From Pseudarthrobacter defluvii (GTDB lineage: Bacteria > Actinomycetota > Actinomycetes > Actinomycetales > Micrococcaceae), in the NCBI RefSeq assembly GCF_030323865.1, contig NZ_CP066362.1:2294001-2358000 (forward strand): a DNA stretch of 64,000 nucleotides, in the 5' to 3' direction. Made by a program: the position numbers and the translations under genes. Shown piece after piece: positions 1 through 8,278 of the stretch; the stretch's first letter is position 1, and each line of letters begins with the position of its first letter. The notes under the pieces are model-generated. The model worked only from the letters and a program-made list of their open reading frames with translations, ran no database searches and was not told the DNA's origin.

Positions 1-1284
1 CAGCCACATCCGCTGGAAGACGGCATCGAAGCCCAACTCCCCCACTTTCCGGGACTGCGACAGGAACCGCTCCTCCCACAGCCGCAGGGTGGCGGCGTAG
101 TGGTCGCCCATCCCCATGCGCTCTCTGACGCGCAGGGTGGTGTGCTGCTGGGTCACTCCCTCAATGGCCCGGACGGACGGCAGGAAACCGCCGGGGAAGA
201 TGTACTTGTGCACCCACGTGTACGCGTTGCGGGTGGCCAGCATCCGCCCATGCGGCATGGTGATGGCCTGGATGGCCACCTTTCCGCCGGGGGCAAGAAC
301 GCGGTCGATCGTCTGGAAGTAGATGGGCCAGTATTCATAACCCACGGCCTCAATCATTTCCACGGACACCACGGCGTCGTACTCGCCTTCCACCGCCCGG
401 TAGTCCTGCAGGGCCACGGTCACCCGGTCCGCGAACCCGGCCTCCGCGATTCGTGACTCGGCCAGCGCCTTCTGCTCGCTGGAGAGGGTGACGCTGTAGA
501 CGGTGGCGCCGCGGGCAGCGGCGCGCAGGGCAAGCTCGCCCCAGCCGGTGCCGATTTCCAGCAGCCGGGTCCCCTGGCCCACGCCGGCTTTGTCCAGCAG
601 CCGGTCGATCTTGGCCTGCTGGGCCTCCGCCAGGAAATCCCATGCCACCGAGGACAACGGCCCGGCCTTTTCCGGGAACAGCGCCGACGAGTAGCTCATG
701 GTGGTGTCCAGGAAGTTGGAGAACAGCTCGTTGGACAGGTCATAGTGCCGCGAAATGTTGCTGCGGGTGTTCTGTTCGGCGTTGCGTTCCTCGCGGGGCG
801 TCCGTGGCAGGTACAGCGAGCGCAGCTTCTGCAGCGGCATGGGGATCAGCGTGTCCACGGAAGCAGCGAAGACTTCCAGCACCGCGGCCAGGTCGGAGGC
901 CTCCCAGTCGCCGGCCATGAAGGATTCGCCCAGGCCGATCAGGCCGTTGTCGCCGATACGGTTCTCAAAGGCCTCGGGCCGCACCATGGTCATCACAGGA
1001 GCGTTCTGTCCGCCCGTTCCCAGCACCGTGCCGTCCGGGTATTCCACCCGCAGCGGCAGCCGCTTCACCGCTCCCTTGAAGAGCAGGCCGGCAGCTTTGC
1101 CGGCGACGTCGGCCTTGAGGCCCGACGGCGGTGCGGCAACACCGGGCCAGCGGTCGGGATCGATGGTGGCGGGCGACGCCGGCACCCCGTTGGCGCCCCA
1201 GGCTGCGGGGCTGTACCCGGCGGGGTGTGCGGGGGGCGCCGCATCGGTACGGGCTGCAGTGCCGTTGTCGTCAGTCATTGTCAT
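1..1284 (-). CDS. Cyclopropane-fatty-acid-synthase-type SAM methyltransferase (3' end outside window)
   Basis: Class I SAM-dependent methyltransferase of the cyclopropane/mycolic acid synthase family, which transfers a methyl or methylene group to double bonds of membrane acyl chains. The visible 428 residues include the acyl-lipid methyltransferase signature HYDLSNELF near residue 180 and the SAM-binding motif LLEIGTGWGE near 241-250. A long N-terminal part (about 1-170) precedes the catalytic domain, as in other long family members. The ATG at 1284 is chosen because AGGAGG lies 7 nt upstream; a second ATG at 1278 is also possible. The start overlaps the stop of the DUF1365 gene (ATGA), so the two are translationally coupled. 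The C-terminus runs off the left edge. The family is clear; the exact product (cyclopropane, methyl branch or other) cannot be told. Confidence 0.9.
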   Translation of the reverse strand, partial: MTMTDDNGTAARTDAAPPAHPAGYSPAAWGANGVPASPATIDPDRWPGVAAPPSGLKADVAGKAAGLLFKGAVKRLPLRVEYPDGTVLGTGGQNAPVMTMVRPEAFENRIGDNGLIGLGESFMAGDWEASDLAAVLEVFAASVDTLIPMPLQKLRSLYLPRTPREERNAEQNTRSNISRHYDLSNELFSNFLDTTMSYSSALFPEKAGPLSSVAWDFLAEAQQAKIDRLLDKAGVGQGTRLLEIGTGWGELALRAAARGATVYSVTLSSEQKALAESRIAEAGFADRVTVALQDYRAVEGEYDAVVSVEMIEAVGYEYWPIYFQTIDRVLAPGGKVAIQAITMPHGRMLATRNAYTWVHKYIFPGGFLPSVRAIEGVTQQHTTLRVRERMGMGDHYAATLRLWEERFLSQSRKVGELGFDAVFQRMWL

Positions 1285-2012
1285 TGAACTGCCTCCTGTG
1301 AAGGGTGATGTGGTCTGGCAACGACGGGCAGGCGTCTTGCCCAGAGTTTAATGCCCTGAATCCGGATCAGGGCGGATACCAGCAGCGGCGCGGCAGGCAC
1401 CGTCAGGGCGGCAGCCAGGATGTTCCGGACCGTGGCGGGCCTGCGGCGTCCGTCCATGGTGGCCACGAAGGGCCGCTGCCCCTCCCGCTCCAGGATGATG
1501 GACACCGCCAGCCGGTCCCCCGGTGCCGGTAGCTTCATCCGGTACTGCCCGTCGACGTCGTTGAAGGGTGAAACGTAGAACGCCTTCGGCACGGATGCCC
1601 GCCCGGCGGTGTCGGTGCGCAGCAGGTAGCAGTGCCGTTCCCCGTAGGTGTTGTGGACCTCCGCCACCACGCATTGCAGGTCCCCGTTGGAGCGGTAGCA
1701 CCAGAACAGGCTGAGCGGATTGAAGACATACCCAAACACCCGGGCGCTGGCCAGCATATGGATGGGGCCGCCGTCGGCCTCCATGCCCTGGGTCCGCAGG
1801 TACCGCTCCACGTTGGACCGGATGCTGGCATCCGGATCCCCCAGGTGGTCCCCGGCGCGGAACACGGCCAGTGGCCGGAGCAGGAACGGCAGCCGCGGAA
1901 TCGCGTCCACGTCCACGAACCAGCTGTAGCTCCGGTACGTGAACGCGTTCTTCAGGGGAATGCGCCGCACGTGGGAAATGGAGGTGCGGTAGATCGAGGC
2001 GTCCATGGTCAT
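1281..2012 (-). CDS. DUF1365 domain-containing protein
   Basis: 243-residue protein of the DUF1365 family. Members have no settled biochemical role but are repeatedly found beside CFA-synthase-like methyltransferases and FAD amine-oxidase-like proteins, as here. The start MTMDASIYR is followed by the family-typical segment ISHVRRIPLKNAFTYR, and FNPLSLFWCYR and FYVSPFNDVDGQYR further on are also characteristic. A hydrophobic stretch near the C-terminus (ILAAALTVPAAPLLVSALI) could associate with the membrane. It overlaps by 4 bp both the gene upstream (FAD protein) and the gene downstream (methyltransferase), so all three are probably one translationally coupled operon. A role in modifying membrane fatty acids is inferred from context only. 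Confidence 0.88.
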   Translation of the reverse strand: MTMDASIYRTSISHVRRIPLKNAFTYRSYSWFVDVDAIPRLPFLLRPLAVFRAGDHLGDPDASIRSNVERYLRTQGMEADGGPIHMLASARVFGYVFNPLSLFWCYRSNGDLQCVVAEVHNTYGERHCYLLRTDTAGRASVPKAFYVSPFNDVDGQYRMKLPAPGDRLAVSIILEREGQRPFVATMDGRRRPATVRNILAAALTVPAAPLLVSALIRIQGIKLWARRLPVVARPHHPSQEAVQ

Positions 2013-3397
2013 GCAGGTTCCGCGGCCAGTTCCCGCTCCCCTTCACCGGCCGGGTCGCCCGGGTCGGCGAGCGCCACCGGCCAGGTGCGGCCAAGCTTCT
2101 CTGCGGCGCGCACGCCGGAGAGGGCGCCGTCCTCGTGGAAGCCCCAGCCAAGGTAGGCCCCGGCGTACGCGATCCGGCTGTTGCTCAGGGCGGTGATGGC
2201 CTGCTGGGCCTTCACCGACTCGGGAGTGTACTGCGGGTGCTCGTACACCATCCGCTCCAGCACGGCGTCGCCGGCGATCAGCTCCGATTCGCCCAGGCTT
2301 ACCAGGTAGGGGCGGCCGTCCGCGGGCGTGAGCCGCTGCAGCCGGGTCAGGTCGTAGCTCACCAGGACCTTGTCCGGCCGGGCGTCGCAACCCGGAAGGC
2401 GGTAGTTCCAGGACGCCTTGGCATTGTCTGCCGCCGGCAGGACGGCGGGGTCCTGGTGGAACACGGTGTGGTTCACCGAGTAGGGCATCCCGCCCAGCGC
2501 TTCCTTCTCCTCCGGGGTGGCATCGGCCAGGAACCCGAGCGCCTGGGCAGGATGGGTGGCGATCACGACGGCGTCAAAGTCTTCCAGCCCGCTGTCGGTT
2601 GCGAGCTCCACCCCGTCGGGCAGCCGCCGGATGGCCCTGACGGGCGTGTGAAGCCGGACGTCGCTGAGTGTTGCGGCGAGTTTTTCCACATACCGGGCCG
2701 AGCCGCCGGTGACCGTGCGCCACTGCGGCGAGCCCTTGATGCCCAGCATCCCGTGATGGCCAAGGAAGGTGAACAGGTACCGTGCGGGATAGGCGAGGGC
2801 GGTGGTGGGGTCGCAGGACCAGACGGCGCTGACCACAGGGGTCATGAAGTGGGAAATGAAGTACGGGCTGAACTTCTCCCGCTCCAGGAAGGCGCCGAGC
2901 GTCAGTTCCGGGATGTCCACTTCGTCGCTGACGGCCGACGGCGGCGCGGTCCTGAGCAGTTCCCTCGCCTTCCGGTAAAAGCGTGTGACCTCCAGCAGCA
3001 TCAGCAGGTAACGGCCACGCAGCAGGCTGGAGGGCTTGGCGATGATCCCCCGGGCACCATCCCGGGCACCGGCGTATTCCAGTCCGCAGCCGTCGCAGCG
3101 GATGGACATGCTCATCTCCGAGTCCTGGGTTTCGACGCCGAGTTCGGCGAACAGCCGCAGCAGGGTGGGATAGGTGCGCTCGTTATGCACGATGAACCCT
3201 GTGTCCACCCCGATGATGCCTCCGTCCGGCTGCGGCATGTCATGGGTGTGGGCGTGGCCTCCCAGCCGTGAGTCTGCTTCGAACAGGGTGACGTCGTCCT
3301 GCCTGTTCAGCACATAGGCGGCCGTCAGTCCTGCCACGCCGCTGCCGATGACGGCGATGCGCCGCCTGCCTGCACTTCCTGCTGGGTTGAGTGACAA
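2009..3397 (-). CDS. FAD-dependent amine-oxidase-like protein (NAD(P)-binding Rossmann family)
   Basis: 462-residue flavoprotein of the amine oxidase/phytoene desaturase-like superfamily. The N-terminal dinucleotide-binding motif IAVIGSGVAGLTAAYVL lies near residues 14-30, followed by the typical FEADSRLGGHAHT segment; a C-terminal YAGAYLGWGFHEDG segment matches the FAD-binding end of the family. The frame is open far upstream, into the divergent regulator, but the best start is the TTG at 3397 with AGAGGAG 6 nt before it. This gives a normal N-terminus just before the Rossmann motif. It is first in a three-gene operon with DUF1365 and a CFA-type methyltransferase. Substrate unknown; oxidation or desaturation of an acyl chain is an inference from the neighbours. 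Confidence 0.85.
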   Translation of the reverse strand: MSLNPAGSAGRRRIAVIGSGVAGLTAAYVLNRQDDVTLFEADSRLGGHAHTHDMPQPDGGIIGVDTGFIVHNERTYPTLLRLFAELGVETQDSEMSMSIRCDGCGLEYAGARDGARGIIAKPSSLLRGRYLLMLLEVTRFYRKARELLRTAPPSAVSDEVDIPELTLGAFLEREKFSPYFISHFMTPVVSAVWSCDPTTALAYPARYLFTFLGHHGMLGIKGSPQWRTVTGGSARYVEKLAATLSDVRLHTPVRAIRRLPDGVELATDSGLEDFDAVVIATHPAQALGFLADATPEEKEALGGMPYSVNHTVFHQDPAVLPAADNAKASWNYRLPGCDARPDKVLVSYDLTRLQRLTPADGRPYLVSLGESELIAGDAVLERMVYEHPQYTPESVKAQQAITALSNSRIAYAGAYLGWGFHEDGALSGVRAAEKLGRTWPVALADPGDPAGEGERELAAEPA

Positions 3398-3412
3398 CTT
3401 ATGCTCCTCTGC

Positions 3413-3441
3413 TGAACATTTGTCGCTGGGCCGGGTATACA
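3413..3441 (+). promoter_or_regulatory. Candidate sigma-70-type promoter of the LysR gene
   Basis: TGAACA at 3413-3418 and TATACA at 3436-3441 are separated by 17 bp, placing transcription start near 3448 and the GTG start of the regulator about 45 nt further on. The -10 contains the palindrome GTATAC, so the element lies in the short divergent interval shared with the flavoprotein operon. Inferred from sequence only. Confidence 0.4.
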
Positions 3442-3493
3442 GACGGCAATTCGGCGCAGTAGCGGCGGCGGATGGGTGCAGTACTGTGGGCTG

Positions 3494-4411
3494 GTGGTAA
3501 ATCCCGTGCACCTGAAGACCCTCCTGGAGGTCACGCGGCTGGGCTCGTTCGCCGCGGCAGCCGCGACGCTCGGCTACACGGCATCGGCCGTCTCGCAGCA
3601 GATGTCCGCGCTGGAGCGCGAAACCGGCGTAACGCTCTTCCAGCGGACGGCGCGCGCCGTGGTCCCTACGGAAGCCGCCGTCGTCATGACCCGGCATGCC
3701 GCCAAGGTGCTCACCGACATCGAGGCCCTCATGGCCGCCGCGTCAAGGACGCAGGACAGCGAAAGCCAGGAGCTGCGGCTGGGGATCTTCCCCAGCCTGG
3801 CCACCTACGTCCTGCCCCGGATCCTGAAGAACCCGGCCTGGAAGAAACTCGGCATTGACCTGCGGGTATCCGTCGCGGAGCCTGGCCAGACCATCCAGGG
3901 CCTGCGCACCGGCGGGGACCTGGACCTGGCGGTGGTGTTCCAGGTGGGGCAGACGGGCTTCGCCTGGCCCAACACCATCAACCGGCAATGGATCGGCGAC
4001 GACGACTTCCGGGTGGTGCTGCCGGCGGGCTGGGGCTTCCGGGCCGATGCCAAGGTGGCGGCGGACCACCTTTCAGAGATGCCATGGATCATGCACCACC
4101 CCGGCACGAGCGACGCCATGGTGATCGAACGGCTGTTCGCCGGCTGCAACCTGCACCCCCGCGTGGTTGCACACAGCGACGACTTCCACGCAAGCCTGGA
4201 AATGGCCGCCGCCGGACTGGGCGCGGCCCTGGTTCCGGAGTTGGCGCTGCGGAACAAACCGGCAGGCGTCGTGGTGCTGGACGTGCCCGAAATCCGGCTG
4301 GCACGAAACGTATTTGCGCTGCTGATCAACGACCGGAAGACCGCGCGGGTGCAGCTTTTCGTGGACCTCCTGGCGGAAACCCTTGCCGGGATGCGCACCG
4401 CGGTGAATTAG
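3494..4411 (+). CDS. LysR family transcriptional regulator
   Basis: About 305 residues. The N-terminal winged helix-turn-helix typical of LysR regulators is seen in HLKTLLEVTRLGSFAAAA and GYTASAVSQQMSALERETG, followed by TLFQRTARAVVPTEA. The rest is a periplasmic-binding-protein-like effector domain. The GTG at 3494 is preferred because it gives MVNPVHLKTLL, the normal distance to the helix-turn-helix; GTG codons at 3476 and 3506 are alternatives. It is divergent from the FAD/DUF1365/CFA operon with about 100 bp between the starts, the usual arrangement for a LysR regulator controlling its neighbour. That this operon is the target is an inference. Confidence 0.9.
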   Translation: MVNPVHLKTLLEVTRLGSFAAAAATLGYTASAVSQQMSALERETGVTLFQRTARAVVPTEAAVVMTRHAAKVLTDIEALMAAASRTQDSESQELRLGIFPSLATYVLPRILKNPAWKKLGIDLRVSVAEPGQTIQGLRTGGDLDLAVVFQVGQTGFAWPNTINRQWIGDDDFRVVLPAGWGFRADAKVAADHLSEMPWIMHHPGTSDAMVIERLFAGCNLHPRVVAHSDDFHASLEMAAAGLGAALVPELALRNKPAGVVVLDVPEIRLARNVFALLINDRKTARVQLFVDLLAETLAGMRTAVN

Positions 4412-4456
4412 GGCCGAACGCTGGAATGGTCTGCGCTTCGGGTCTATGTTGAGACT

Positions 4457-4963
4457 ATGAACAAGGTAGCGAGCCAGCACTTTGGGGAGATCGAGCTCAA
4501 CCACGGCATGGATCACCTCTTCGCGGCCCAGCACGAGCTGCGGGGCCACCCGCTGGAACTCGACCTGAACATCAAGGCGCACGACCACTTTGACGAGGCC
4601 GCGCTTCGCAAAGTCGAATACCGGCTGCGCTTCCTCCCCGAACTGGTGGACGAGGTCCGCGCAATGATCGCGGAAGAGCTTGAGCAGGAGGGCACCAGCC
4701 CCCAGGAGTACCTGCACTTTCACTGCAACGCCCTCAAGGACGAGCATCTGCACAAGGTGTTCGGTGTCCAGGACCGCAGCCAGCTCACCAACGAGGTCTT
4801 CCTCAAGGCCCTGAAACTGGGCCACGTGGCCATCTACCCCGGCCAGCCCGAGCGCTATTTCGTCCTGGACTTCACTTTGGGCCAGCACTTCACCGATGAG
4901 GTCCTGGTGGCGTGCGCCGACCAGGACGGCGTTGTGGACGACGAGATAGTCTGGGAGTCCTGA
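4457..4963 (+). CDS. DUF2004 domain-containing protein
   Basis: 168-residue soluble acidic protein resembling the DUF2004 family: a short N-terminal region with FGEIELNHG, a helical middle rich in Glu and Leu, and a C-terminal half containing LGHVAIYPGQPERYFVLDF. No catalytic motif, signal peptide or membrane segment is visible. It lies 45 bp after the LysR gene on the same strand but there is no sign of functional linkage. Function unknown. Confidence 0.7.
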   Translation: MNKVASQHFGEIELNHGMDHLFAAQHELRGHPLELDLNIKAHDHFDEAALRKVEYRLRFLPELVDEVRAMIAEELEQEGTSPQEYLHFHCNALKDEHLHKVFGVQDRSQLTNEVFLKALKLGHVAIYPGQPERYFVLDFTLGQHFTDEVLVACADQDGVVDDEIVWES

Positions 4964-5006
4964 ACGGGGCGTTTGGCCCTGGCGCCGCCGCGCCGGTGGT
5001 TCCACC

Positions 5007-5726
5007 ATGGGAGTTATGCAAGAACCCAGGGCCGGCACGTTTCGGCTCGCTGCTTCGTTGCTCCTGGCCGGCGTGCTGGCCTCGATAATCGCCGGTGTGC
5101 TCCATGCGGGGTCCCATGACGCCAACGATCACGTTGCCTCGTTCACTGCGTACGCCAACAGCGGCATCTGGACCGCCGTACACCTCGGTCAGTTCGTGGG
5201 GATGGCATTGGTATGCGCAGCCCTTGTCTCCCTGTGGGCAGCCCTTGAGGCGAGTCAGCACGCTGTGGCCTGGGTTGCCCGGTTTGGTGCCCTTGCCGCC
5301 GCTGCCGGCCTGGCACTTTATGCGGCACTCCAGGCGGTGGACGGCGTGGCTTTGAAGCAGGCGGTGGACGCCTGGGCCGCTGCCCCGGAGCCCGAAAAAG
5401 CAGCCCGGTTCGCTACGGCAGAGGGCATCCGCTGGCTGGAATGGGGCATGCGCAGCTACCAAAGCTTCCTGCTCGGAGCTGCACTGGGGCTCCTTGGGAT
5501 TGCTGTGGCTGCCACACATCGTGTCCCCCAGATCATCGGACTACTCATGGCGCTGTCCGGACTGGCTTACCTGGCCCAGGGGTGGATCATCGGAGAATCC
5601 GGGTTTTCCGACGCCAACTCGGCGCCTACCTTGGTCGGCATCGTGGCAATCGTCGCGGCCAGCGTTTGGCTGGCAGTCAGCGCCTGGCGGATGAAGCAGA
5701 CGACGGCGGCCGGTCACCTCAGGTGA
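5007..5726 (+). CDS. Putative multi-pass membrane protein of unknown function
   Basis: 239 residues with about six hydrophobic segments (roughly residues 13-35, 56-80, 88-110, 148-172, 176-198 and 204-226), so an inner-membrane protein. I do not recognise a named family. The start is uncertain: ATG at 5007 or ATG at 5016 (MQEPRAG); neither has a strong ribosome site. The last codons fold into a hairpin that continues past the stop, and a strong terminator separates it from convergent metE. Confidence 0.65.
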   Translation: MGVMQEPRAGTFRLAASLLLAGVLASIIAGVLHAGSHDANDHVASFTAYANSGIWTAVHLGQFVGMALVCAALVSLWAALEASQHAVAWVARFGALAAAAGLALYAALQAVDGVALKQAVDAWAAAPEPEKAARFATAEGIRWLEWGMRSYQSFLLGAALGLLGIAVAATHRVPQIIGLLMALSGLAYLAQGWIIGESGFSDANSAPTLVGIVAIVAASVWLAVSAWRMKQTTAAGHLR

Positions 5727-5740
5727 CCAAACCGCCGTCG
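5701..5740. repeat. Nested inverted repeat over the stop codon of the membrane protein gene
   Basis: Outer arms CGACGGCGG (5701-5709) and CCGCCGTCG (5732-5740) enclose inner arms GGTCACC (5712-5718) and GGTGACC (5722-5728). The TGA stop at 5724-5726 lies inside the inner arm. It is followed by a second, stronger hairpin. Probably part of the transcript-end structure between convergent genes. Confidence 0.6.
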
Positions 5741-5747
5741 TCCGCTC

Positions 5748-5783
5748 CTCAAGGTCCGGCGCGCTGGAGAGCCGGACCTTGAG
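5748..5783. terminator. Bidirectional terminator between membrane protein gene and metE
   Basis: Perfect 13-bp stem: CTCAAGGTCCGGC (5748-5760) pairs with GCCGGACCTTGAG (5771-5783), with a 10-nt loop. It sits between convergent genes. No long T-tract follows, which is common for actinobacterial terminators. Confidence 0.75.
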
Positions 5784-5801
5784 CCTGCTTACCCCAATCC
5801 G

Positions 5802-8141
5802 CTACTTCGCCGCTTGCAGCAGTTCCGTGCGGACCGTTTGGGTGGCCTTGACCAGGTTCCGCAGCGACTCCTCGGTCTCGGCGTAGCCGCGGGTCTTCAG
5901 GCCGCAGTCCGGGTTGACCCAGAGCTGGCGGGACGGGACGTGCCTGACGGCGGTGGACAGCAGCTCGGTGACCTCGGCCTCGCCGGGAATGCGGGGCGAG
6001 TGGATGTCATAGACACCCGGACCAACCCCGCGGCCGAAGCCGTGGGATTCGAGGTCGTGGACAACCTCCATGCGGGAGCGGGCGGCTTCGATAGAGGTAA
6101 CGTCGGCGTCCAGGCCGTCGATCGCGTCGATGATCACGCCGAACTCCGAGTAGCAGAGGTGGGTGTGGATCTGGGTGGAGTCGGCGGCGCCGGCCGTGGC
6201 CAGACGGAAGGAGTCCACCGACCATTTAAGGTAGTCAGCCTGGTCTGCCTTGCGCAGCGGGAGCAGTTCGCGCAGGGCGGGCTCGTCCACCTGGATGATC
6301 TTGATGCCTGCCGCTTCGAGATCGGCGATCTCATCGCGCAGCGCCAGGCCAACCTGGTTGGCGGTTTCAGCCAGCGGCTGGTCGTCGCGGACAAAGGACC
6401 AGGCCAGGATGGTGACCGGACCGGTGAGCATGCCCTTCATCGGCTTGCCGGTCAGCGACTGCGCGTACTCCGCCCACTTGACGGTGATGGGGGCGCTGCG
6501 GGTGACGTCACCCCACAGGATCGACGGGCGGGTGCAGCGGGAGCCGTAGGACTGGACCCAGCCGTGGACGGTGACGTCGAAGCCTTCGAGGTTCTCGGCG
6601 AAGTACTGCACCATGTCGTTGCGCTCGGGTTCGCCGTGCACCAGGACGTCGTAGCCCAGCTCTTCCTGCAGGTCCACCACGCGCTTGATTTCATCCTTCA
6701 TGAGCTGCTCGTAATGCCCATCACTCAACTCGCCCTTGGTGTTGCGGGCGCGGGCGGAGCGGATCTCCGAGGTCTGCGGGAAGGAGCCGATGGTCGTGGT
6801 GGGCAGCGGCGGCAGGTGCAGTGCCTCTTCCTGGGCGGCCTCGCGCACGGTGTAGTCGGAGCGGGTGAAGTCTGCGGCGGTAAGCGCTCCGGTGCGGGCC
6901 CTGACGTCGGCGCGGCGGACACCTTCCGCCGCGGCGCGGGAAGCAATCACGGCCGTGGCTTCCTGAATGGCAGCCCTGGCCGAGGCGGGGTCCGCGAGGT
7001 ATGACGCCAGGGTTTTGACCTCCACGGCCTTCTGGTCCGAGAAGGCCAGCCAGCTGCGGAGCTGCTCTGACAGCTGGGTTTCCTCGGCAACGTCATAAGG
7101 GACGTGCTGGGTGGAGGTGGAGGTGGAGACGGCGAGCCTGCCGGCGGCGGCCTTCAGCTGGTCGAGCCTGGCGGCGGAGGCGGCAAGGTCGTTGCGCCAG
7201 ATGTTGTGGCCGTCCACGACGCCGGCCACCAGGGTTTTGTTGCCCAGGCCCGCCAGCGCGGCGGCGGAGGGAAGGGTGCCCTTGAAGACATCGATGTGGA
7301 GGGCATCGATGTCGGTGGCGGCGAGGGTGCCCAGCTGGCCTTCGAGCGAGCCGTACGGGGTGGAAACCAGGAGCTGCGGACGGTTGGCCGCAGCGGTCAG
7401 AACCTCATATGCCCGTGCAACGGCTGCTTCGACCTCTGCAGCCGGCGTGTCCTGGTCAACCACCAGTGCGGGTTCGTCGAGCTGCACCCAGCCTGCGCCG
7501 GCGGCGGCCAGCTTCTCCAGCAGCTGGACGTAGACGGGCAGGATGTCCTCGAGGCGGGACAGCGGCGCGAAGCCGGCCGGTGCGTCGTCGGAGGCCTTGG
7601 AAAGGAGCAGGTAGGTGACCGGGCCGACGATGTAGGGGCGGGTTTCGATCCCGTTGGACAGTGCGAAGGCGAACTCGTCAACCTTGGCGGTGGACGCCAG
7701 GGTGAACTCGGTTTCGGGGCCGATCTCCGGGACCAGGTAGTGGTAGTTGGTGTCGAACCACTTGGTCATTTCCAGCGGCTGCTGTTCCTTGTTGCCGCGG
7801 GCCAGCGTGAAGTAACCGTCAATGTCCAGCTGCCCATCGGCGTTGAGCAACTTGCCGAAGCGGGCAGGCACGGCACCCAGGTGGGCGGTGGTGTCGAGGA
7901 CCTGGTCGTAGTAGGAGAAGGTGCCCGGCACGGCGGCGGCTTCGGTGAGGCCGAGTTCCTGAAGGCGGCGGGCGGTGGCCAGCTGGATGACCTTGGCGGC
8001 GGCGTCCAGGGCGGCGGCGTCGATCCTGCCGGCCCAGTAGGCCTCCACGGCCTTCTTGAGTTCGCGCCGGCGGCCTATGCGGGGGTAGCCGAGAAGCGAA
8101 GCGGACGGGAACGGGATGCGGGCGGTGTTCTGTTCAGTCAT
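5802..8141 (-). CDS. metE: Cobalamin-independent methionine synthase MetE
   Basis: 779 residues, full length for 5-methyltetrahydropteroyltriglutamate-homocysteine methyltransferase. It catalyses the last step of methionine synthesis in the cytoplasm without vitamin B12, using zinc to activate homocysteine. Both halves of the protein are recognisable: the N-terminal folate-side barrel (LGYPRIGRRRELKKAVE, YYDQVLDTTAHLG) and the C-terminal catalytic barrel (PTTTIGSFPQT, LVHGEPERNDMVQYF, THLCYSEF with His/Cys metal ligands, and VNPDCGLKTR with the last Cys ligand). It follows metF by 137 bp on the same strand, and MetF makes its methyl donor. The interval contains two hairpins but no clear independent promoter, so a metF-metE transcript is likely. 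Confidence 0.97.
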   Translation of the reverse strand: MTEQNTARIPFPSASLLGYPRIGRRRELKKAVEAYWAGRIDAAALDAAAKVIQLATARRLQELGLTEAAAVPGTFSYYDQVLDTTAHLGAVPARFGKLLNADGQLDIDGYFTLARGNKEQQPLEMTKWFDTNYHYLVPEIGPETEFTLASTAKVDEFAFALSNGIETRPYIVGPVTYLLLSKASDDAPAGFAPLSRLEDILPVYVQLLEKLAAAGAGWVQLDEPALVVDQDTPAAEVEAAVARAYEVLTAAANRPQLLVSTPYGSLEGQLGTLAATDIDALHIDVFKGTLPSAAALAGLGNKTLVAGVVDGHNIWRNDLAASAARLDQLKAAAGRLAVSTSTSTQHVPYDVAEETQLSEQLRSWLAFSDQKAVEVKTLASYLADPASARAAIQEATAVIASRAAAEGVRRADVRARTGALTAADFTRSDYTVREAAQEEALHLPPLPTTTIGSFPQTSEIRSARARNTKGELSDGHYEQLMKDEIKRVVDLQEELGYDVLVHGEPERNDMVQYFAENLEGFDVTVHGWVQSYGSRCTRPSILWGDVTRSAPITVKWAEYAQSLTGKPMKGMLTGPVTILAWSFVRDDQPLAETANQVGLALRDEIADLEAAGIKIIQVDEPALRELLPLRKADQADYLKWSVDSFRLATAGAADSTQIHTHLCYSEFGVIIDAIDGLDADVTSIEAARSRMEVVHDLESHGFGRGVGPGVYDIHSPRIPGEAEVTELLSTAVRHVPSRQLWVNPDCGLKTRGYAETEESLRNLVKATQTVRTELLQAAK

Positions 8142-8241
8142 GGGTACTCCTGGAAGTGGGAAGGGCGCGCGCGGATCAGCGCAGCGCGAAGGAACGCAGC
8201 ACGGAACGGTGCGCGTAGTGATGGCGATGCTTAGTGGTGCG

Positions 8242-8275
8242 GCCGGTCAGCCGGCAGCCTGGAAGGACTCCAGGC
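8242..8275 (-). other. Two adjacent hairpins in the metF-metE intergenic region
   Basis: Read on the minus strand just after the metF stop, GCCTGGA/TCCAGGC (7 bp, 8257-8275) is followed immediately by GCCGG/CCGGC (5 bp, 8242-8255). No T-tract follows. They could stabilise the metF message end, act as a partial terminator or mark a processing site. Confidence 0.45.
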
Positions 8276-8278
8276 TGG

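Noticed and set aside
2009..3697. Start of the FAD protein at 3697
   Set aside because: This would overlap the LysR gene by 200 bp and add about 100 residues without homology; the TTG at 3397 has a strong ribosome site.
4073..5125. 350-codon minus-strand frame across the LysR and DUF2004 genes
   Set aside because: It spans two convincing plus-strand genes and their gap; composition is that of a shadow frame.
8176..8238. His-rich reading frame before metE as a possible attenuator peptide
   Set aside because: It contains HRHHYAHRS but has no start codon close upstream and reads in from the metF region; no methionine codons as would be expected for attenuation.
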